Of a stretch of DNA of 64,000 nt, positions 11,295 through 23,855 are shown piece by piece (within the stretch, counting starts at the first letter, position 1; every line of letters begins with the position of its first letter). The stretch lies in contig FTLJ01000524.1 in NCBI GenBank assembly GCA_900155495.1, positions 1 through 64,000 on the forward strand. The letters are read 5' to 3'. The position numbers and the translations under genes were made by a program. The DNA comes from Porogramme epimiltina (lineage: Eukaryota; Basidiomycota; Agaricomycetes; Polyporales; Polyporaceae). The notes below the pieces were generated by a model that worked only from the letters and a program-made list of their open reading frames with translations, did not search any database and was not told where the DNA came from.

Positions 11295-13432
11295 TTAGAG
11301 CTTGGAGCCGGTGTGGATCGCAATAGCCCCACGCGAAGGGACAGTGACCTTGAACGACCCACCGGAGACGGTGAAGCTAAGGCACGTGTCAATGCAGGTT
11401 CTGAGAGATTAGAAGTCGGACGACGTACGTCGAGGCAGTGCATGAACCGCCGGACAGCGCCCCGCCGACAACGTCACAGTACGACCCATCAGGAAGGGAA
11501 GTCGTGAACGTTGCGGACCAGGCCGAGTCTTCGTTGTTGATGGCAACGAAGCCGGCAGAGCCTGGAATATGGGAGTGTGATAAATTAGCTCAAGCTTCAG
11601 AGGGACGATCCAGTAGGCCCGGACGTACCGCGGCCGAATGCAATGCGTTGTGAGGACGACGCAACCCAGTTCGTCATGCCCGCGCTACCGACGGTGTTAT
11701 GGAAGGCGGTCATGCCTGCGAACGCGACCCAGCGGTGCTGGCAGAGCCAACCGTTTGATCCGCCAGTGCCGCTGCAGGTGCCATACCCGCCGTTCGGGGC
11801 GCCGGCGTTGGTATCGGAGAAAGAGTAGCTAGAAAGCACGGTCGGAGTGCCATATGGGTGCGCAAGGGAGAATATAGTCGCGAGAACGTAAGCGTTGTTG
11901 GGTGACGTGCTCGTCAGAGTTCCAGAGTTCTGGTAAACAAGGGTCAGCGCGTGGGTGACTATAAGTGGGCACGGGTCCATACTCGTTCAGTATCGTGATT
12001 CGCTACAAAGACATTCGACTGCGCGCTGGGAACCCAGCCTAATTGGACTCGAGGTCAATGACGTCACCCTTGATCCTCACCCGACATAACCTTACCTCGG
12101 TTGTCAAGGTCCTGGAGATCGGATAGGCTGGACGATCCTGATAGCGCATTTTGAAGGGCATCCGAATAGCGGAACCTACGAGAGGACGTGGTGAGCATTG
12201 CGATGTGATCCAGAGCCAAGGACGTACTCTTGGACATCGCCGGTCTGCGTATACTGATTGGGAGTTACTGGTTGACCGCCTCCGTAGACAACCTCCTGAG
12301 TGATGTAAAGGTTCTTGCCGTTGGAGTTAAGGCGCGAAAGCATGTTCTGGATGTCTCCAACAGCCATATCTAAGTGCGCCAGTTAGCATTTGGCACCCCT
12401 TCGACGCAATTCAGAGCACACATACGCTTTGCGGCATCGATGCGCAATCCATCCAACCCCAGGTTAAGGAGATCTTGACCATATTGCGCTAGACGACCCC
12501 GAACGTACTCGGTTTCTGTAGCAAGACTAGCGGGAAAGGCTATTAGCGCCGCCGTACTGATCGTCTCGGTAGAACCATACGAGCGCACTCACTCCGCAAG
12601 GCCCTCGAGCTCGCACGTCTGGATCTCTGTCGCATTGTTCCAGTTGTTGATACCGTGGCGGCAGCCGTGGAAGTCCTGGTTCTGATAGATGCCGGGGTAG
12701 TTGTACTTCGTGAACGAGGAGCCCGCGTTGCCCGTGCCGGAGTCTTGGCCAGTCATGTGGTTCCAGATCGTGTCTACGAACGCCGACTCAGCACGGAGAG
12801 CCCGACGACTCAAACTTGCGAACACGGTGCTCCCGGCGAGCTGTAGTACGCACCCGCGATGACCTTGACGCCCGCGTTGTGGCACGTGTTGACCATGTTG
12901 GCGAACTGGTCGCGGTTTCCGTGCTTCGACGTGAGCTGATAGGACACAGCCTGGTAGTCTGTCCACCACTGATCTCCTTGAACATGTTCCTGGGGCGGGC
13001 TAACTGTGGATGGGCAAGAAACGAGTGTCAGTTAGCCGACTGCCCCGGGAGAGTGAGCACCACCGCATGCCGCAGCCTAGAACTGACGCCCATCGGGGGC
13101 CGTGAGGTGGCACTCTCCCATGCCACCGGTCTCCGTAACGGTGCGGCAAATTGCGAGGTGGCGGGTGTGATAGACGTATGGTGCGTACCTTGGACGTAGC
13201 CGTACCCCGCAGGGCCGAGGAAGTTCGTACATTCCGCGGCCACGCTGTCCCAGTTCCACTGGAACATCTCCACGATGACCTGCTTGGAGTCGGACGGCGC
13301 ACGCGGTTGGGCGGCATGGGCGCCGTGCGCGCCGATGCGGATCTTGGTTGTGGACGATCGATGCCCCTCGGCAAGGGGGGAAAGCGCCGCGGCGAGGGAA
13401 ACGAGGAGCGTGAGCTTGGACCAGCAGGGCAT
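11295..13432 (-). CDS. secreted alpha-amylase, GH13 (copy 2)
   Basis: Paralogue of the amylase at 2.3-4.3 kb. Exons on the minus strand: 13432-13189, 13003-12854, 12773-12593, 12526-12426, 12369-12228, 12175-12096, 12038-11983, 11929-11629, 11561-11429, 11376-11295, giving 489 residues. Signal peptide [23 protein letters not shown], then the barrel from [17 protein letters not shown]. Catalytic signatures: DTIWNH (I), GLRIDAAKH (II, Asp nucleophile), YITQEVV (III, Glu acid/base), FVANHDTER (IV, Asp). The C-terminus is [18 protein letters not shown]. All nine introns match copy 1 in position and phase, and several exons are identical in length. No starch-binding domain. The sixth intron contains a TGACGTCA palindrome (12059-12066). 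Confidence 0.93.
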
Positions 13433-14572
13433 GGTAGGTGGCGGAGCTAGAGAACGTGAACGAGTGAGTGAATGAGCGGATTGGTGGTGGTGGGTATAGA
13501 GTGGGAACGTGAAGTGCGGATGGGGCCAGGCGGTTCTTTTGAGGGTAGGCGGTGACGAGGTGACGCCTAGAATGGGCGGGTCACGGCCTCTTCAAACCGT
13601 CGGTGCTGCTTCCTAGAATAGTTGGCCGCCATCTAGACCATACAGAAATTCGACGGGGACGATGCTTGTCGACTTGGGGTCGTGCACTGAGCATTGCTGA
13701 GCGTGGAGTCGCATCCAAGATGTGTCTGAGGGCGTAAATTACGTACGCGTTGTAACAATTCAGCCGAAAGTAATGGTCTCGGTCGCGCGCTCAGCGGTGA
13801 GCGCCAGTAGTCAAACTTCCCCCGATTGCATGCGTACATCCGAATCCAGCGGACCGATAGATGTCTCCGGGCTCATTGGAAGCCAGGCTACAAATCGGTC
13901 GGAGAACGAAAGAAACCGTTGAAGAAGTCAACAGAAACTGGAGAAGGTTTGGTTCGGGTGCCTCAAGGGACTACCCTGCATTCTTTCGTGCACTTCGGGT
14001 ACTATCGATGCTTCAGCCTTTCAGCAGCAAAATTGTCAGTTCGGCTGAGTGGGCATACGATTCAGCCACCAAATATCACTTACTTAGGATTATTCAGAAC
14101 CTTGTCGGGACGCTTGAGATCAAGTGCCCTCGCCACCGGTGGCATGATGCTGTGCAGTAGGTCAAACTAGCGCATGCCACAGGGCGAATGGCCTAGTGTA
14201 GAGTCCCTCCGTACACGCATAACAAAAGTACATGTGACAGGGCTACTCGGGGAATGATTAATGTGCAAGGATTTGACAGAGTTCCCTTCGCTACGAGCAA
14301 GGTTCAGTTGAAGTTCAGGGGAATGCCATCATTGAGTGAGGAACTCTGCCAAGCAGCCTCCGATCGTCCCTCCGATGAAGTTAGGATGATACGTACACTG
14401 CGAGGCACATGACTGGAGAAAGTTCAATCTAGTAATTCAAAGGTCCCGAATGCAGGCTCAAAGAGGGAGCAGTGTTGAGAGAGATAAAAGGCCGGGCCCA
14501 CGTCGTATGCGAAGGGTTGTGCCCAAGACTCGTCTACTGCCCCGTCAGCCTACCACATCCATATCAAACACG
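13433..14572. other. intergenic region
   Basis: Promoter side of amylase copy 2 (weak TATA-like element near 13495 on the minus strand) and of the alpha/beta hydrolase (GATAAAAGG near 14482). Open frames at 13.8-14.2 kb of about 100 codons have no recognisable features and are not called. Confidence 0.6.
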
Positions 14573-15882
14573 ATGCTCCGAGACGGACTTACCTTTCGTA
14601 CTGTCATCGATTCTGGAGCCCCTGTTGGAAGTTCGGACTACACAACTGTGGTCTTGGCACATGGCCTAATGTGGAGCAGTGGTGAGTGGACAAGACATGC
14701 GGATCCAGCCCCCGTCTCCCACAACGGTCGCGACTGACCTCGTCACTGTCGTCCATTGATAGATGTCTTCGAGCGACTCGCCATCCATGCTCCCGCACAC
14801 AACGCTCGTGTTATCGCATTCAACCGGCGCGAATACCCGGGCTCCGAGCTTTATACCGACGCCGAGCGCGCAGTCCTCGAGCGCGTCTGCAACGCCTCCG
14901 CGGAGTCAAAGGACGCGGCTGCAGATGCACAGGACTTTGCGCGCGACCGGGCGCGCGAAGTTTACGACTATCTCGCAGAGCTCGTCATCCGCGAAGACAT
15001 CCCGCTCGCCAGTAGCTCTGGGAATGGGGGGATCGTGTTCGTAGGCTGGTCGTTTGGGACGCTATGGGCGACAGCGTTCCTCGCCCACGCACCGAACTTT
15101 GAGCCAGTGGAGGGGGTGGACCTAAGCGCTTATGTGCGTAGGGTCGTCGCCTATGGTGAGACGTTTTTGACCTTGACGTTGGCATATCGCTGACCCTCGC
15201 AGACGGTATTTCAGCCTTCTTCGGACACGATACCCCTGCGGACGCGTACAACCCCCTCTTCGACGAGACTTATGACTTGGAGGAACGTATCGAGCAGTTC
15301 AACGAGTGGGTTGCTGCCTATTGGGAGCATGGTCCAGAGCCCGGAATTGCAACCTGCGCAGCGCGAGCTGGCCTAGAAGAGCCACAGTCAACGTTAACGA
15401 GGTTTAGCGAAGAACAGCTTTCGCGTTGCACTTACCGCCCACCTGGGAAGATCGACGGAGGGAGCGACATGATGACGATAGCGATGTGCACCGTGCACGG
15501 AGTATTCGGCCAGCTGAAGGACGGGACGTTCTACCGGAATTACGGCGGAGACGCGCGTAGAAACTGGGACGAGGTTGAGGTGCGCATCGTATGGTGCGAA
15601 AAGTCAATCTGGCTGAGCGCGTGGGTTTGGGCAACGACCATCGCGGAGTTGGACGAGGCGAAGGCGAGCGGGAAGGAGACGAGAAACATTAACCTCGTGA
15701 GGCTTCGTGGGGCCAACCATTTTGTGAGTAAAATACTTTTTACAGGAGTTACTTTGGGAGCACACACTCACAGGAGCACAAAGGCGCACTGGGATTTCCC
15801 TGAAAAGACCTTGTTGGCTTTTTTGGAGAGTACTACCAGGCTTGCCGAGTCGTCGGAGAGTTACGGTGTGGATCAAAAATAA
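14573..15882 (+). CDS. alpha/beta-hydrolase fold protein (copy 1)
   Basis: Four exons (14573-14681, 14763-15155, 15203-15723, 15784-15882) give 373 residues. Landmarks of the fold: an N-terminal strand and oxyanion segment TTVVLAHGLMW, the strand-turn NARVIAFNRREYPG, the nucleophile elbow GWSFGT (GxSxG) and a late Asn-His (GANHF) placed as the catalytic histidine. No signal peptide, so a cytosolic esterase or hydrolase is likely; the substrate is unknown. The last intron is 60 nt without stop codons, so retention would keep the frame and insert 20 residues right after the catalytic His. A paralogue with the same intron phases lies at 53.6-54.9 kb. Confidence 0.82.
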
Positions 15883-16500
15883 CAATGTTTGAGGACGGTC
15901 GTATGTAGTTCTGCTTGAACACGTTCGTTAATAATAGGATAACCAAGGCTGGGTGCCCGTTTCACAATCAGTGAAGCAATAGAGACGAGAAAAAGGAACA
16001 AGCCTCCAAGAGGAAGTGACTCCTATCACGTGGTGCGTCTATTTGTGCGTGCTTGCAATTTGCCCAAACAGGGAGAACAGCGCCTCATCTATGTTTCATG
16101 ACGTCACTCAGGTCGAATTGTGCCGTAGCACCTCGCCTGGTGACTAAGTATGCTCCGGAGTTCGTTCAGTCAAAGAGTGGGGGAAATGAGAGCATTTATC
16201 AAAATCTTTGTGTCCATTAAACATTCTATCTACTTAACTGCCATAGACACCCGTTAACTGATCACGTGTCTCGTATTTATGTGTATTTGGCTGAATCTCA
16301 GCACGGCCAGTGCCAATGCGTCCGCGGACTTCTTGAACACTAATATTACTTAATACTAGTGTTCCCCTCAGCATGCCTCCTTAAATCTCTAGGGGCCTGC
16401 ACTGTCTCGTACTACAACCAACACTGAGCCCACGTATCGACCTACACTGAAGCTGTGGCATCTAGGCATCGATTCGGGACCAAGATCATCCAGAACTGTC
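15883..16500. other. intergenic region with TGACGTCA palindrome
   Basis: No gene. TGACGTCA at 16099-16106. The last ~230 bp resemble the segment upstream of the second BTB gene, so they belong to the duplicated BTB unit. Confidence 0.6.
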
Positions 16501-17772
16501 ATGTCGTCAGCGCAGCGGCCCAACAAACGACCCAGGAGCTTGAGTGAATCCGATGCGGGCACAAAAGACGATCCAAGTGCGTCTCTCACATCCTTGGAGC
16601 AAGACCGCGAAATGTGGTTTCAAGATGGAAATGTAGTCTTGGTTGCGCAGCAAACTGCTTTCAGGGTATACAAGGGTCTTCTTGCTCAACAATCAAGCAT
16701 CTTTAGTGATCTCTTCCTCCTACCTCCGCCTCGTGATGGGGAGACCATCGAGGGGATCCCAGTAGTTCGTCTGGATGATCGTGCTGAAGAGCTACGTCAC
16801 ATCCTCTTGATTATCTTCTATAACAAAAAGTGCGTCATCGTAGTTCCTGCACTATCGATACACATCAGCTAATTTGATTTTAACAGCTATTTCTACCACC
16901 AAGGGGAGGTACTTTCAACGAGCGTCTCTGTCCTCATACCCCTCATACGTCTTGCCGACAAATACGACATGAAAAACGTCTACGACGAGGCGCTTGCTCG
17001 CCTCAAGTGCTACTATACCAGGAACCTCTCGCAGTGGCGCAACAACTCTCGTCGTGCGACATTCGTAACAGCTACCATGGAGGACGCTATACCCCTCATC
17101 AATCTCGCACACGCGATCGATGAGCCGGATGTTCTGACGCTCTCCTGCCTAATCTGCACCGCGCTTGACGAGAAAATACTTTGGGAAGCAACGCGCCAGC
17201 CCTCTGGACTCCAACTCGACGACTTAGCACGCATACTATCTGGCAAGGCCGCGCTCGCGCGGAAGTGTAATGAGCTCGACGTCGCGTTCATGCGTTGGGC
17301 TATAACTAAATGGCGTTGCAGTATGGGCAAGACACGCAGGCTCGACCATTGCAAGCGGGAGATGACCGAGTTCATGCGGAAGCCATTCTTCAGCGCGTTT
17401 GTTCGAGCTCTAGCTGAAGAAAGCAAAACACTGGCTCCACGGGGACGGGGCGTCCCGGTTATTTCCAACCCACTATGGCCGTGGTCGCCTCAGTCTCCTA
17501 TTGTCTGCGAAAGTGATCGACTGGGGCTGAAGATGAAGGTGGACAAAATATGCACGGAGCTTTGGGATGTGCTGCCCACCATATTTGACGTGCCGAAGAA
17601 GAACAACGACGGCGTATCATGCAAGGATAATGGAAGCGGCAGTCGCGATGATAGTGGAAGCGGCAGTAGCGATGATAGTGGAAGCAGTAGTAGCGATGAC
17701 GTTGGAAGCAGTGACGATGACTTTAGCGACAAGAGTGGTGGCAGTGACAGCAGTAGTAGCGATGAAGATTAG
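16501..17772 (+). CDS. BTB/POZ domain protein (copy 1)
   Basis: Two exons (16501-16829, 16887-17772) give 404 residues. After a basic Ser-rich leader (NKRPRSLSES) comes the BTB core DGNVVLVAQQTAFRVYKGLL followed by AQQSSIFSDLFLLP. Next is the helix pair with IPLIRLADKYDMKNVYDEAL, characteristic of the large basidiomycete BTB family. The C-terminus is a Gly/Ser/Asp tail of about 50 residues ending in SSSSDED, built partly from a 24-nt tandem repeat. BTB domains mediate dimerisation and often recruit Cullin-3 ligases; no Kelch, MATH or zinc-finger partner domain is visible. The acidic tail looks like a CK2-type phosphorylation or basic-protein-binding surface (inference). Confidence 0.82.
17632..17703 (+). 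repeat. 24-nt coding minisatellite, three units
   Basis: Three consecutive 24-nt units, each beginning GGAAGC and encoding a variant of GS-G/S-S-x-DD-x. They lie in the acidic tail of BTB copy 1. The neighbouring paralogue lacks this expansion. Confidence 0.8.
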
Positions 17773-18254
17773 TCACTGTCAGTTCCTAGAGGTGGTGCGG
17801 TGCTGGTGGGTTCTCTGAAGTGTCTTTAGTTTTCGGCATATATTAATCATGTTCATTTAGTATAGGTCATTGGCGGTCCGGCGGGAAAACATATCGGGGA
17901 TGCTATATGTCAATCTGCTTGAGCCTCCGGGGCCATTGTCAACATTGCTAAGTAGAGTCAGCTGTATCTTCCACTTGCCACTTATCTAGGGAACGACTGA
18001 GAGTCAAAAACCGGGCTATTTATACCGCATGCACCGTCAGGGTTCGATTTGTAGAAGAGGAATTCGCTGTGCGTACCTCACATGAAGACCTTGCTTGTAT
18101 AAAACGACCATATGGAGGTGCCGTTGTGATGACATTTCAAGAGCTGGATAGAAGCTCTCGCCTTCTTCCATTCCATTTCTAATAGGAAGTAGTAGGGGCC
18201 CGTTGAAAGTTGAAACGTCGACTCGGAGACATTTGAAGCGCCTCCAGCCCATCA

Positions 18255-19780
18255 CGTGCATTGTGCTTGTATGTATTTGGCTAAACTCAACGCGACTAAT
18301 CTCCGCCACTTTAAAGTTATTAGCACTACTTACTAGCAGCTGCAGCATGCCCGCTCAGCACACCTCCTCAAACCTCTAAGGGCTTCCAAGCACCACAACC
18401 GACAGCGCGCTACAAATACCACGTATCGAGCTACATAAGCTGTGGCACCTAAGCTTCGAAATCTTCGTCAACCGTCAACGCTGCCATGTCATCAACGCAA
18501 CCGCCCAACAAACGACCCAGAACCTCGAGCGGATCCGATGCCAGCATAAAAAGCAATTCAGGCGTATCTCTCGCATCTGTAGAGAAAGATTGCCAACTGT
18601 GGTATCAAGACGGCAATATAGTCTTGGTTGCACAAAAAACTGCTTTCCGGGTGTACAAGGGTCTTCTTGCACAACATTCGAGCGTCTTTGGCGGTCTTTT
18701 CCTCCTACCTTCGCCTCGTGATGGGGAGACCATGGAGGGGATCCCAGTGGTTCGTCTAGATGATCGTGCTGAAGACCTACGTCATATCCTCTTGATTATC
18801 TTCTGTAACAGAAAGTGCGTCATCGCAGTTCCCGCACTGTCGATTCACGTCCGCTAACTTTCTTTTTAACGTAGCTATTTCTACTACCAAGGGCAAGTGC
18901 TTAGAACGCGGATCTCCGCTCTCATACCCCTCATACGTCTCTCCGACAAATACGACATGAAAAACGTCTATGACGAGGCGCTTGTTCGGCTCAAGCGCTA
19001 CTACACTATAGACCTCCAGCAGTGGCGCAACAGTCCTCGTCGTGCGACATTCGTCTCAGCTACCATGGAGGACGCCATACCCATCATTAATCTCGCATAC
19101 GCAATCAACGAGCCGGATCTTCTGACGCTCTCCTGCCTAATCTGCACCGCCATCGACGAGAAAAAACTTTGGGAAGCAACGCGTCAGCCCTTCGGACTCC
19201 AATCCGACGACTTAGCACGCATACTATCTGGCAAGGCCGCGCTTGCGCGGAAGTGTAATGAGCTCGATGTCGCGTTCATGCACTGGACTATGACTGAGTG
19301 GCGTTGCAGCGTGAGCAAGCCATACAAGCACGACACTTGCAAGCACTCGATGACCAAGTTTATGGGGAAGCTGTTCTTCAGCGCGTTTGTCCAAGCTCTA
19401 GCTGAAGAAAGCAAAACACTGGCTCCGCAGGCAGAAGGCGCCACTGCCAAGACCATATGGCCGTGGTCGTCTCAGAATCCCGATGTATGCGACAATGATC
19501 GACAGAAGCTGAAGATCAAGGTGGACAAAATATGCACGGAGCTCTGGGATGCGCTGCCCGCCATCTTCGACGTCCCAAAGGAAAGCAATGGTACATCAGA
19601 CGATAGAAATGGCGAAAGTGGAAGCAGCAGTGGCGATGAAAACGAGAGCGATAGTAGCGAATCTAGTGATGAAGATTAGTCACCGTCAGTTGCTAGAGGT
19701 GGCGCGGTGTCGGTAGGTTCTCCCAAGTGCACCTAGGTTTCAACATCTATTAACTACCTTTTCTTTAGTGTATATCACTA
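18255..19780. repeat. tandem duplication unit, BTB copy 2
   Basis: Second unit of the BTB duplication, including about 230 bp of 5' flank and about 100 bp of 3' flank homologous to the first unit. Borders are approximate. Confidence 0.75.
18486..19679 (+). CDS. BTB/POZ domain protein (copy 2)
   Basis: Two exons (18486-18814, 18875-19679) give 377 residues. The first exon is 329 nt, exactly as in copy 1, and the intron sits at the same codon (NK/RN). The BTB core DGNIVLVAQKTAFRVYKGLL and the helix IPLIRLSDKYDMKNVYDEAL are nearly identical to copy 1. The acidic tail is shorter (GESGSSSGDENESDSSESSDED) and lacks the 24-nt repeat. The role is unknown, with the same reasoning as for copy 1: a dimerisation or ubiquitin-ligase adaptor is possible. 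Confidence 0.82.
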
Positions 19781-20139
19781 GCAAACCTGCAGCGGGAAGG
19801 CATATCGAGTATGGTATACTTGAACCTCCGAGATGCTTCCTGCAGAGGTAGGGTCTGCGCTGGCTGCGTTACTTCCTTAGCTAGAGAACAAGCATCGAGA
19901 ACGCGAATTTTCGCGCGTAGCAGGCTCTATCGAGGTGGCGGGGCCCAAATATCCGCGTTATTGCGTTGCTAGAGACCGCGTCAATGCATCCCCCGGCCAC
20001 AATCACCCGCTGAGATCGGGGCGAGATAGTGATCAGACTAGAAAGGTGCATATATGTTGTAGATACAAGACTAGGGCACGGTATGGTGCAACTAGAGTTA
20101 TCTAGCGCATGCTCACTCTCCATATGGAGAAAAGAATGC
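19680..20139. other. intergenic region between convergent genes
   Basis: Shared 3' region of BTB copy 2 and the first P450. No gene seen. Confidence 0.65.
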
Positions 20140-22405
20140 TTATTCCTTGATCGCCGTGACCTTCAGCAACAACTCCGGCTTCGCGCTTGTCTCGCCCATA
20201 GTCGGGTACATCACCGCAGACGAATTCCACGCGACCGGCTTTCCTGTGTCCTCGAATCTGAAGCGAGCGAGGAGCACCGACAGGACGACCTCTGCGAATG
20301 GAGAGCATAGTGAGAACGGGGAAGTGAACTCTCAGATATCAAGGGTACTCACTCATCTCTAGTTGGGAGAACTTAAACCCGCTGTGAATAGCCCTTGATG
20401 TCAGAGGGAGACTGGAACATGTAGAAGGTTGCTTACATGCAAGATCTAGACCCAGCAGCGAACGTCATCCTGTAGGCAGGGTCCATATTAGTCCTCCAAC
20501 TACACAGCGAAGCCAGGGGAGCAGACTGACAGGTTAGCGTACACTCCAGGGATGCGCGCGTCCTCGAGCGCCGAGGGAAGGGGCGAGAGCCATCGCTCCG
20601 GCTTCCACTCCGCGGCGTCCTCTCCCCAAAGCGCCTTGTTCGCGTTGCTAGCCTGATGGTGTACCAGCGCGATCGTCCCACGCGGCGCGACTAGCTCGGA
20701 GATCTCTTGGCCGTCCCTGCCGCGCACAGGCTGTGACAGAGGGATGACAGTATCTTTCGCGGCGCTGCCGTAGGGGAAGTTAGTTGCGAATCCGGGCAGG
20801 AGGAACTCTGAGCGCACATTCTGGCGGAAAGCATTACAGGCGCGTACACGCGCAGTGTCTCACGGCACACCGCGTCTAGGAGAGGGAGCTTGACGAGGTC
20901 GTCGTATGGGATGTCTGAGTGGTCGCCTCCCTGAGCCTCGACGATCTCAGTGCGAAGTTTTTCCTGAACATCGGGGTGGAGCGCTAGTAGATGAAGGATG
21001 CGGGAGAGAGCGTTTGAGGTCGTGTCCATTCCCGCGAGGATGAACGTCCTGATCCATGGGACATCAATCCGAGTTGTCATCAAGAACCTGGAGTTTACGC
21101 ACGACGTCTGGGCAAAGATCTCTTCGTCCGTCATCTTCTCGTTGTCCGTGGCGGCCATGTTAGCCTTCACTGAACCCTTCGTTAGATCTCTGCAACATCA
21201 AGGCCGAACTGCACAACGTACAGCAGATGCTCATGATGTCTTTCCCCTCACCGACTTCGTGCGCAAGGCAGGCATCACCCCTTGCTAGTGTTCCCTTCTT
21301 TTCCTCCACAATCTCCTTCGAGCGGCGAGCCATGGTGTCGGTGATGCGCATGATGTCCTGGGCCGGTCGATACGGCATGATACGCAGAATCGCACGAATC
21401 ACGGAGTCGGAAAGGATCCACGACAGCTTCTCGACTGCCATACCGGTAATGCGAGTGCGTGCAAGAAAAGGGCTGTCAAGTGAATCAAGTTAATTGGGTG
21501 GATTAGGAAAGTGGGAAGAGGGGCTCTTACAAGAACATTTTGATGGACTCGCCGTAATCGTCCGTAGAGTCGTTACGGAAATTGTCGAATGAGTGCCCGA
21601 GACCAGCTTGTCCAAGCATCTCGAGCGTCGTACGGCCCATCCAGCCATTGATATCCATTTCTGACGCCTCACCAGTCGACGGGAGCCGCTCCTCTATTGC
21701 TGTGCGAACCTGGGTGCATACTTTAGTCTATTTTATCCAACAGATAACCGTGGGGCGATGGCACTTACCCTATGCGCTACATTATAGAATATATGCGTCA
21801 TGTTTCGGAGATGTGCAGCAGAGAAAACTGGGTTGAGGAGTTTCCTCTGCCGCCTGTGTTGGTCCCCGCGCGTTGACAACACACCTGGACCGAGTAAAAG
21901 CGTGAGGTTACTGTCAAGAGGATGGCAATCGGTAAATGCGAACGAGGAACTGAAACTCGGAATGCGTACTTGGACGGTTCAAGACCTTTCTGCCATACTT
22001 CTTGGTCCTTGACCATAACTGCATGCAGCGCTTTCGGATCATGAATCACGAGGGCACGCCTCTGAACGTTCTTGAAGTCTGAGTCTCGGAAGAGGTGCGC
22101 AAGGCTTGCAACACTCACATACAATAGTGCCTTGACAACGAACGCAGGGCCATACGAGTCAGCATACCGCGCCCACAGTTTCCAGCTCTGTCGTTGTGTG
22201 AGTTGGGGAATGCTCCCTTTTCCTGCAAGTAAGTAGAATGAACCAGGGTCATTGAGACTGTCAATAACGCACCAAGCAAGAATGACACAGGGTGAGGTCC
22301 AGGTAAATTGTCAATCTGGTAGTGGATCAGGTAGTTGCGAAACACCGTCCGCAGAACAAGCAGCCCTACACCGACTGCTGCATAGAAGTAAAGAGGCGTT
22401 GACAT
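20140..22405 (-). CDS. cytochrome P450 (P450-1), divergent member
   Basis: Membrane-anchored microsomal monooxygenase. The N-terminal anchor STPLYFYAAVGVGLLVLRTVF is followed by the Pro-rich hinge LPGPHP. Landmarks: C-helix region HRRQRKLLNPVFSAAH, I-helix AGMDTTS, ExxR as CRETLR, WKPERW and the heme-binding stretch FAAGSRSC/IGFKFSQLEM. The Arg two residues before the Cys ligand is kept, unlike in the other six P450s here. About a dozen short exons. The architecture fits the expanded CYP5144-like group of Polyporales (tentative family name). It is divergently transcribed from P450-2 across about 1.45 kb. Substrate unknown. Confidence 0.88.
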
Positions 22406-23801
22406 GGTCGAAGGGTGCCGGTGAGGGGCGAAGACTCTTGATAGAGCTCACGAACGCACCAACAATGCCTTTTCTACTGCGAACACCCCACTGTCAGGCA
22501 CTGCCGCCAACTGTCATTCTGCGGGCTGCGTCGGTGTACAGGTCCCCGAAAAGTTGCTCGAGCAGATTGGAGTGTAGAGGAAGTGACGAGGACAGATTAT
22601 GTGGCTTTGCCGTCGCTCGCCGAGGGCCTAGGTGCGGTCAGAGCTGAGAGGAGGGATGGCCGCCGCGCACAAGTGGCCCGGGTAAAGTCTTCCGGACCAG
22701 TCGCAGGCGCTTCGCCAGTGACCCGTGATAAACACGTGAGGTCACCCGTGACTTCACGCGTCTCCGTCACGACTGCGACTCACGTTAGCGCCCGTCGGCG
22801 ACTGTACAGTTTGGATCCCCTCCGTCTTCCGAGTCGACGCTGCGTAAGAACACTTCCTATCCATCTGCCGCATTGGGTACCTGCCTGTGGTTTCATACTC
22901 CTACTCCTCGTAAATGATGCTTTCGTACGCAAAGACAGTGGTATGGTAAGTGATGGGGAGCAACTCGAACTTCCAGCCGGCCCTGCTTACGGGAATTCAT
23001 AGGGCGAGCCGGAGCGTCTTTGAGGACCTACGACTTTTGACGCACTGTATCATCATGATGTGACGTCGAGTCATACTCCTGCTCAACAGGAATGACTACA
23101 ACTCGAGCGGTCGAGGCAGGCCGACGTTATAGCTCGGGAGGATATTGTGATCTCTACACGTAAGTAACGATTTTAGGCTCTGCTACGGTATAGCGTTGCG
23201 TTTGGGACAGCGAGGAAGCTATCTCCAATAGGCAGGCTCATGAACAAGCGCTAGGTACTGCTGGACAGGAGCTTATTTCACTGGTGACACGCTCGTTATT
23301 GGGAAGTGTATGGCCTCGGTCTGGTACGGGTTCCCTGAGAGTGTATTCATCTCTCGATGCATAAGATTAGCCCCATGGGGAGAATGTGCTGGAAGAGCAT
23401 TTGGATTATCCCAAGTGGGGCTCGCAGGTCGCACAGACGGAGAATATGGAGCTTCACAGCCAATGTTGGGTTTCTATAACCATGCAGAGCGTGTTAAGCA
23501 CCTGCATATTGTGGGGCTTACTTCTCTCTGCATGTCACCTTTCAGAAAATATCTAATCTGGAGGCCAACACAGGTGTACGGCACTGCAAATCTCTCCCTA
23601 TCTTACGACCGGTAACCTGACCAAATGGCGATGTTGACTGAAGCCCTCCGTAGTAAATATCCTTCGGGCACGCTCTTCCCACTGTAAGCCGAACACGGCT
23701 CTAAACCCCATCTATCGCCAACTTTGCCACTGCTAGTGATCAGGCGTCCAATCCCCACTGATCCGGACGTCGCCCCTCTTGGTGCTGCCGCCCGTTGCTG
23801 C
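22406..23801. other. bidirectional intergenic region between two P450s
   Basis: Divergent promoter region of P450-1 and P450-2. Open frames of up to 139 codons are present but lack family features. No gene is called. Confidence 0.6.
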
Positions 23802-23808
23802 TATATAT
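23802..23808 (+). promoter_or_regulatory. TATA box of P450-2
   Basis: TATATAT, 54 bp before the ATG at 23856. Confidence 0.6.
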
Positions 23809-23855
23809 CTAGCGGGCACCCATGCTGACCCACGTCAATTTTCTCGCAGAGTGAA

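Larger units (their letters stand above)
16270..17880. repeat. tandem duplication unit, BTB copy 1
   Basis: The 5' flank (TGTATTTGGCT…, a CCACGTATCGA element, AGCTGTGGCA), the coding region and the 3' flank (GTCAGTTCCTAGAGGTGG) all match the unit at about 18255-19780 with scattered substitutions. Borders are approximate. Confidence 0.75.
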
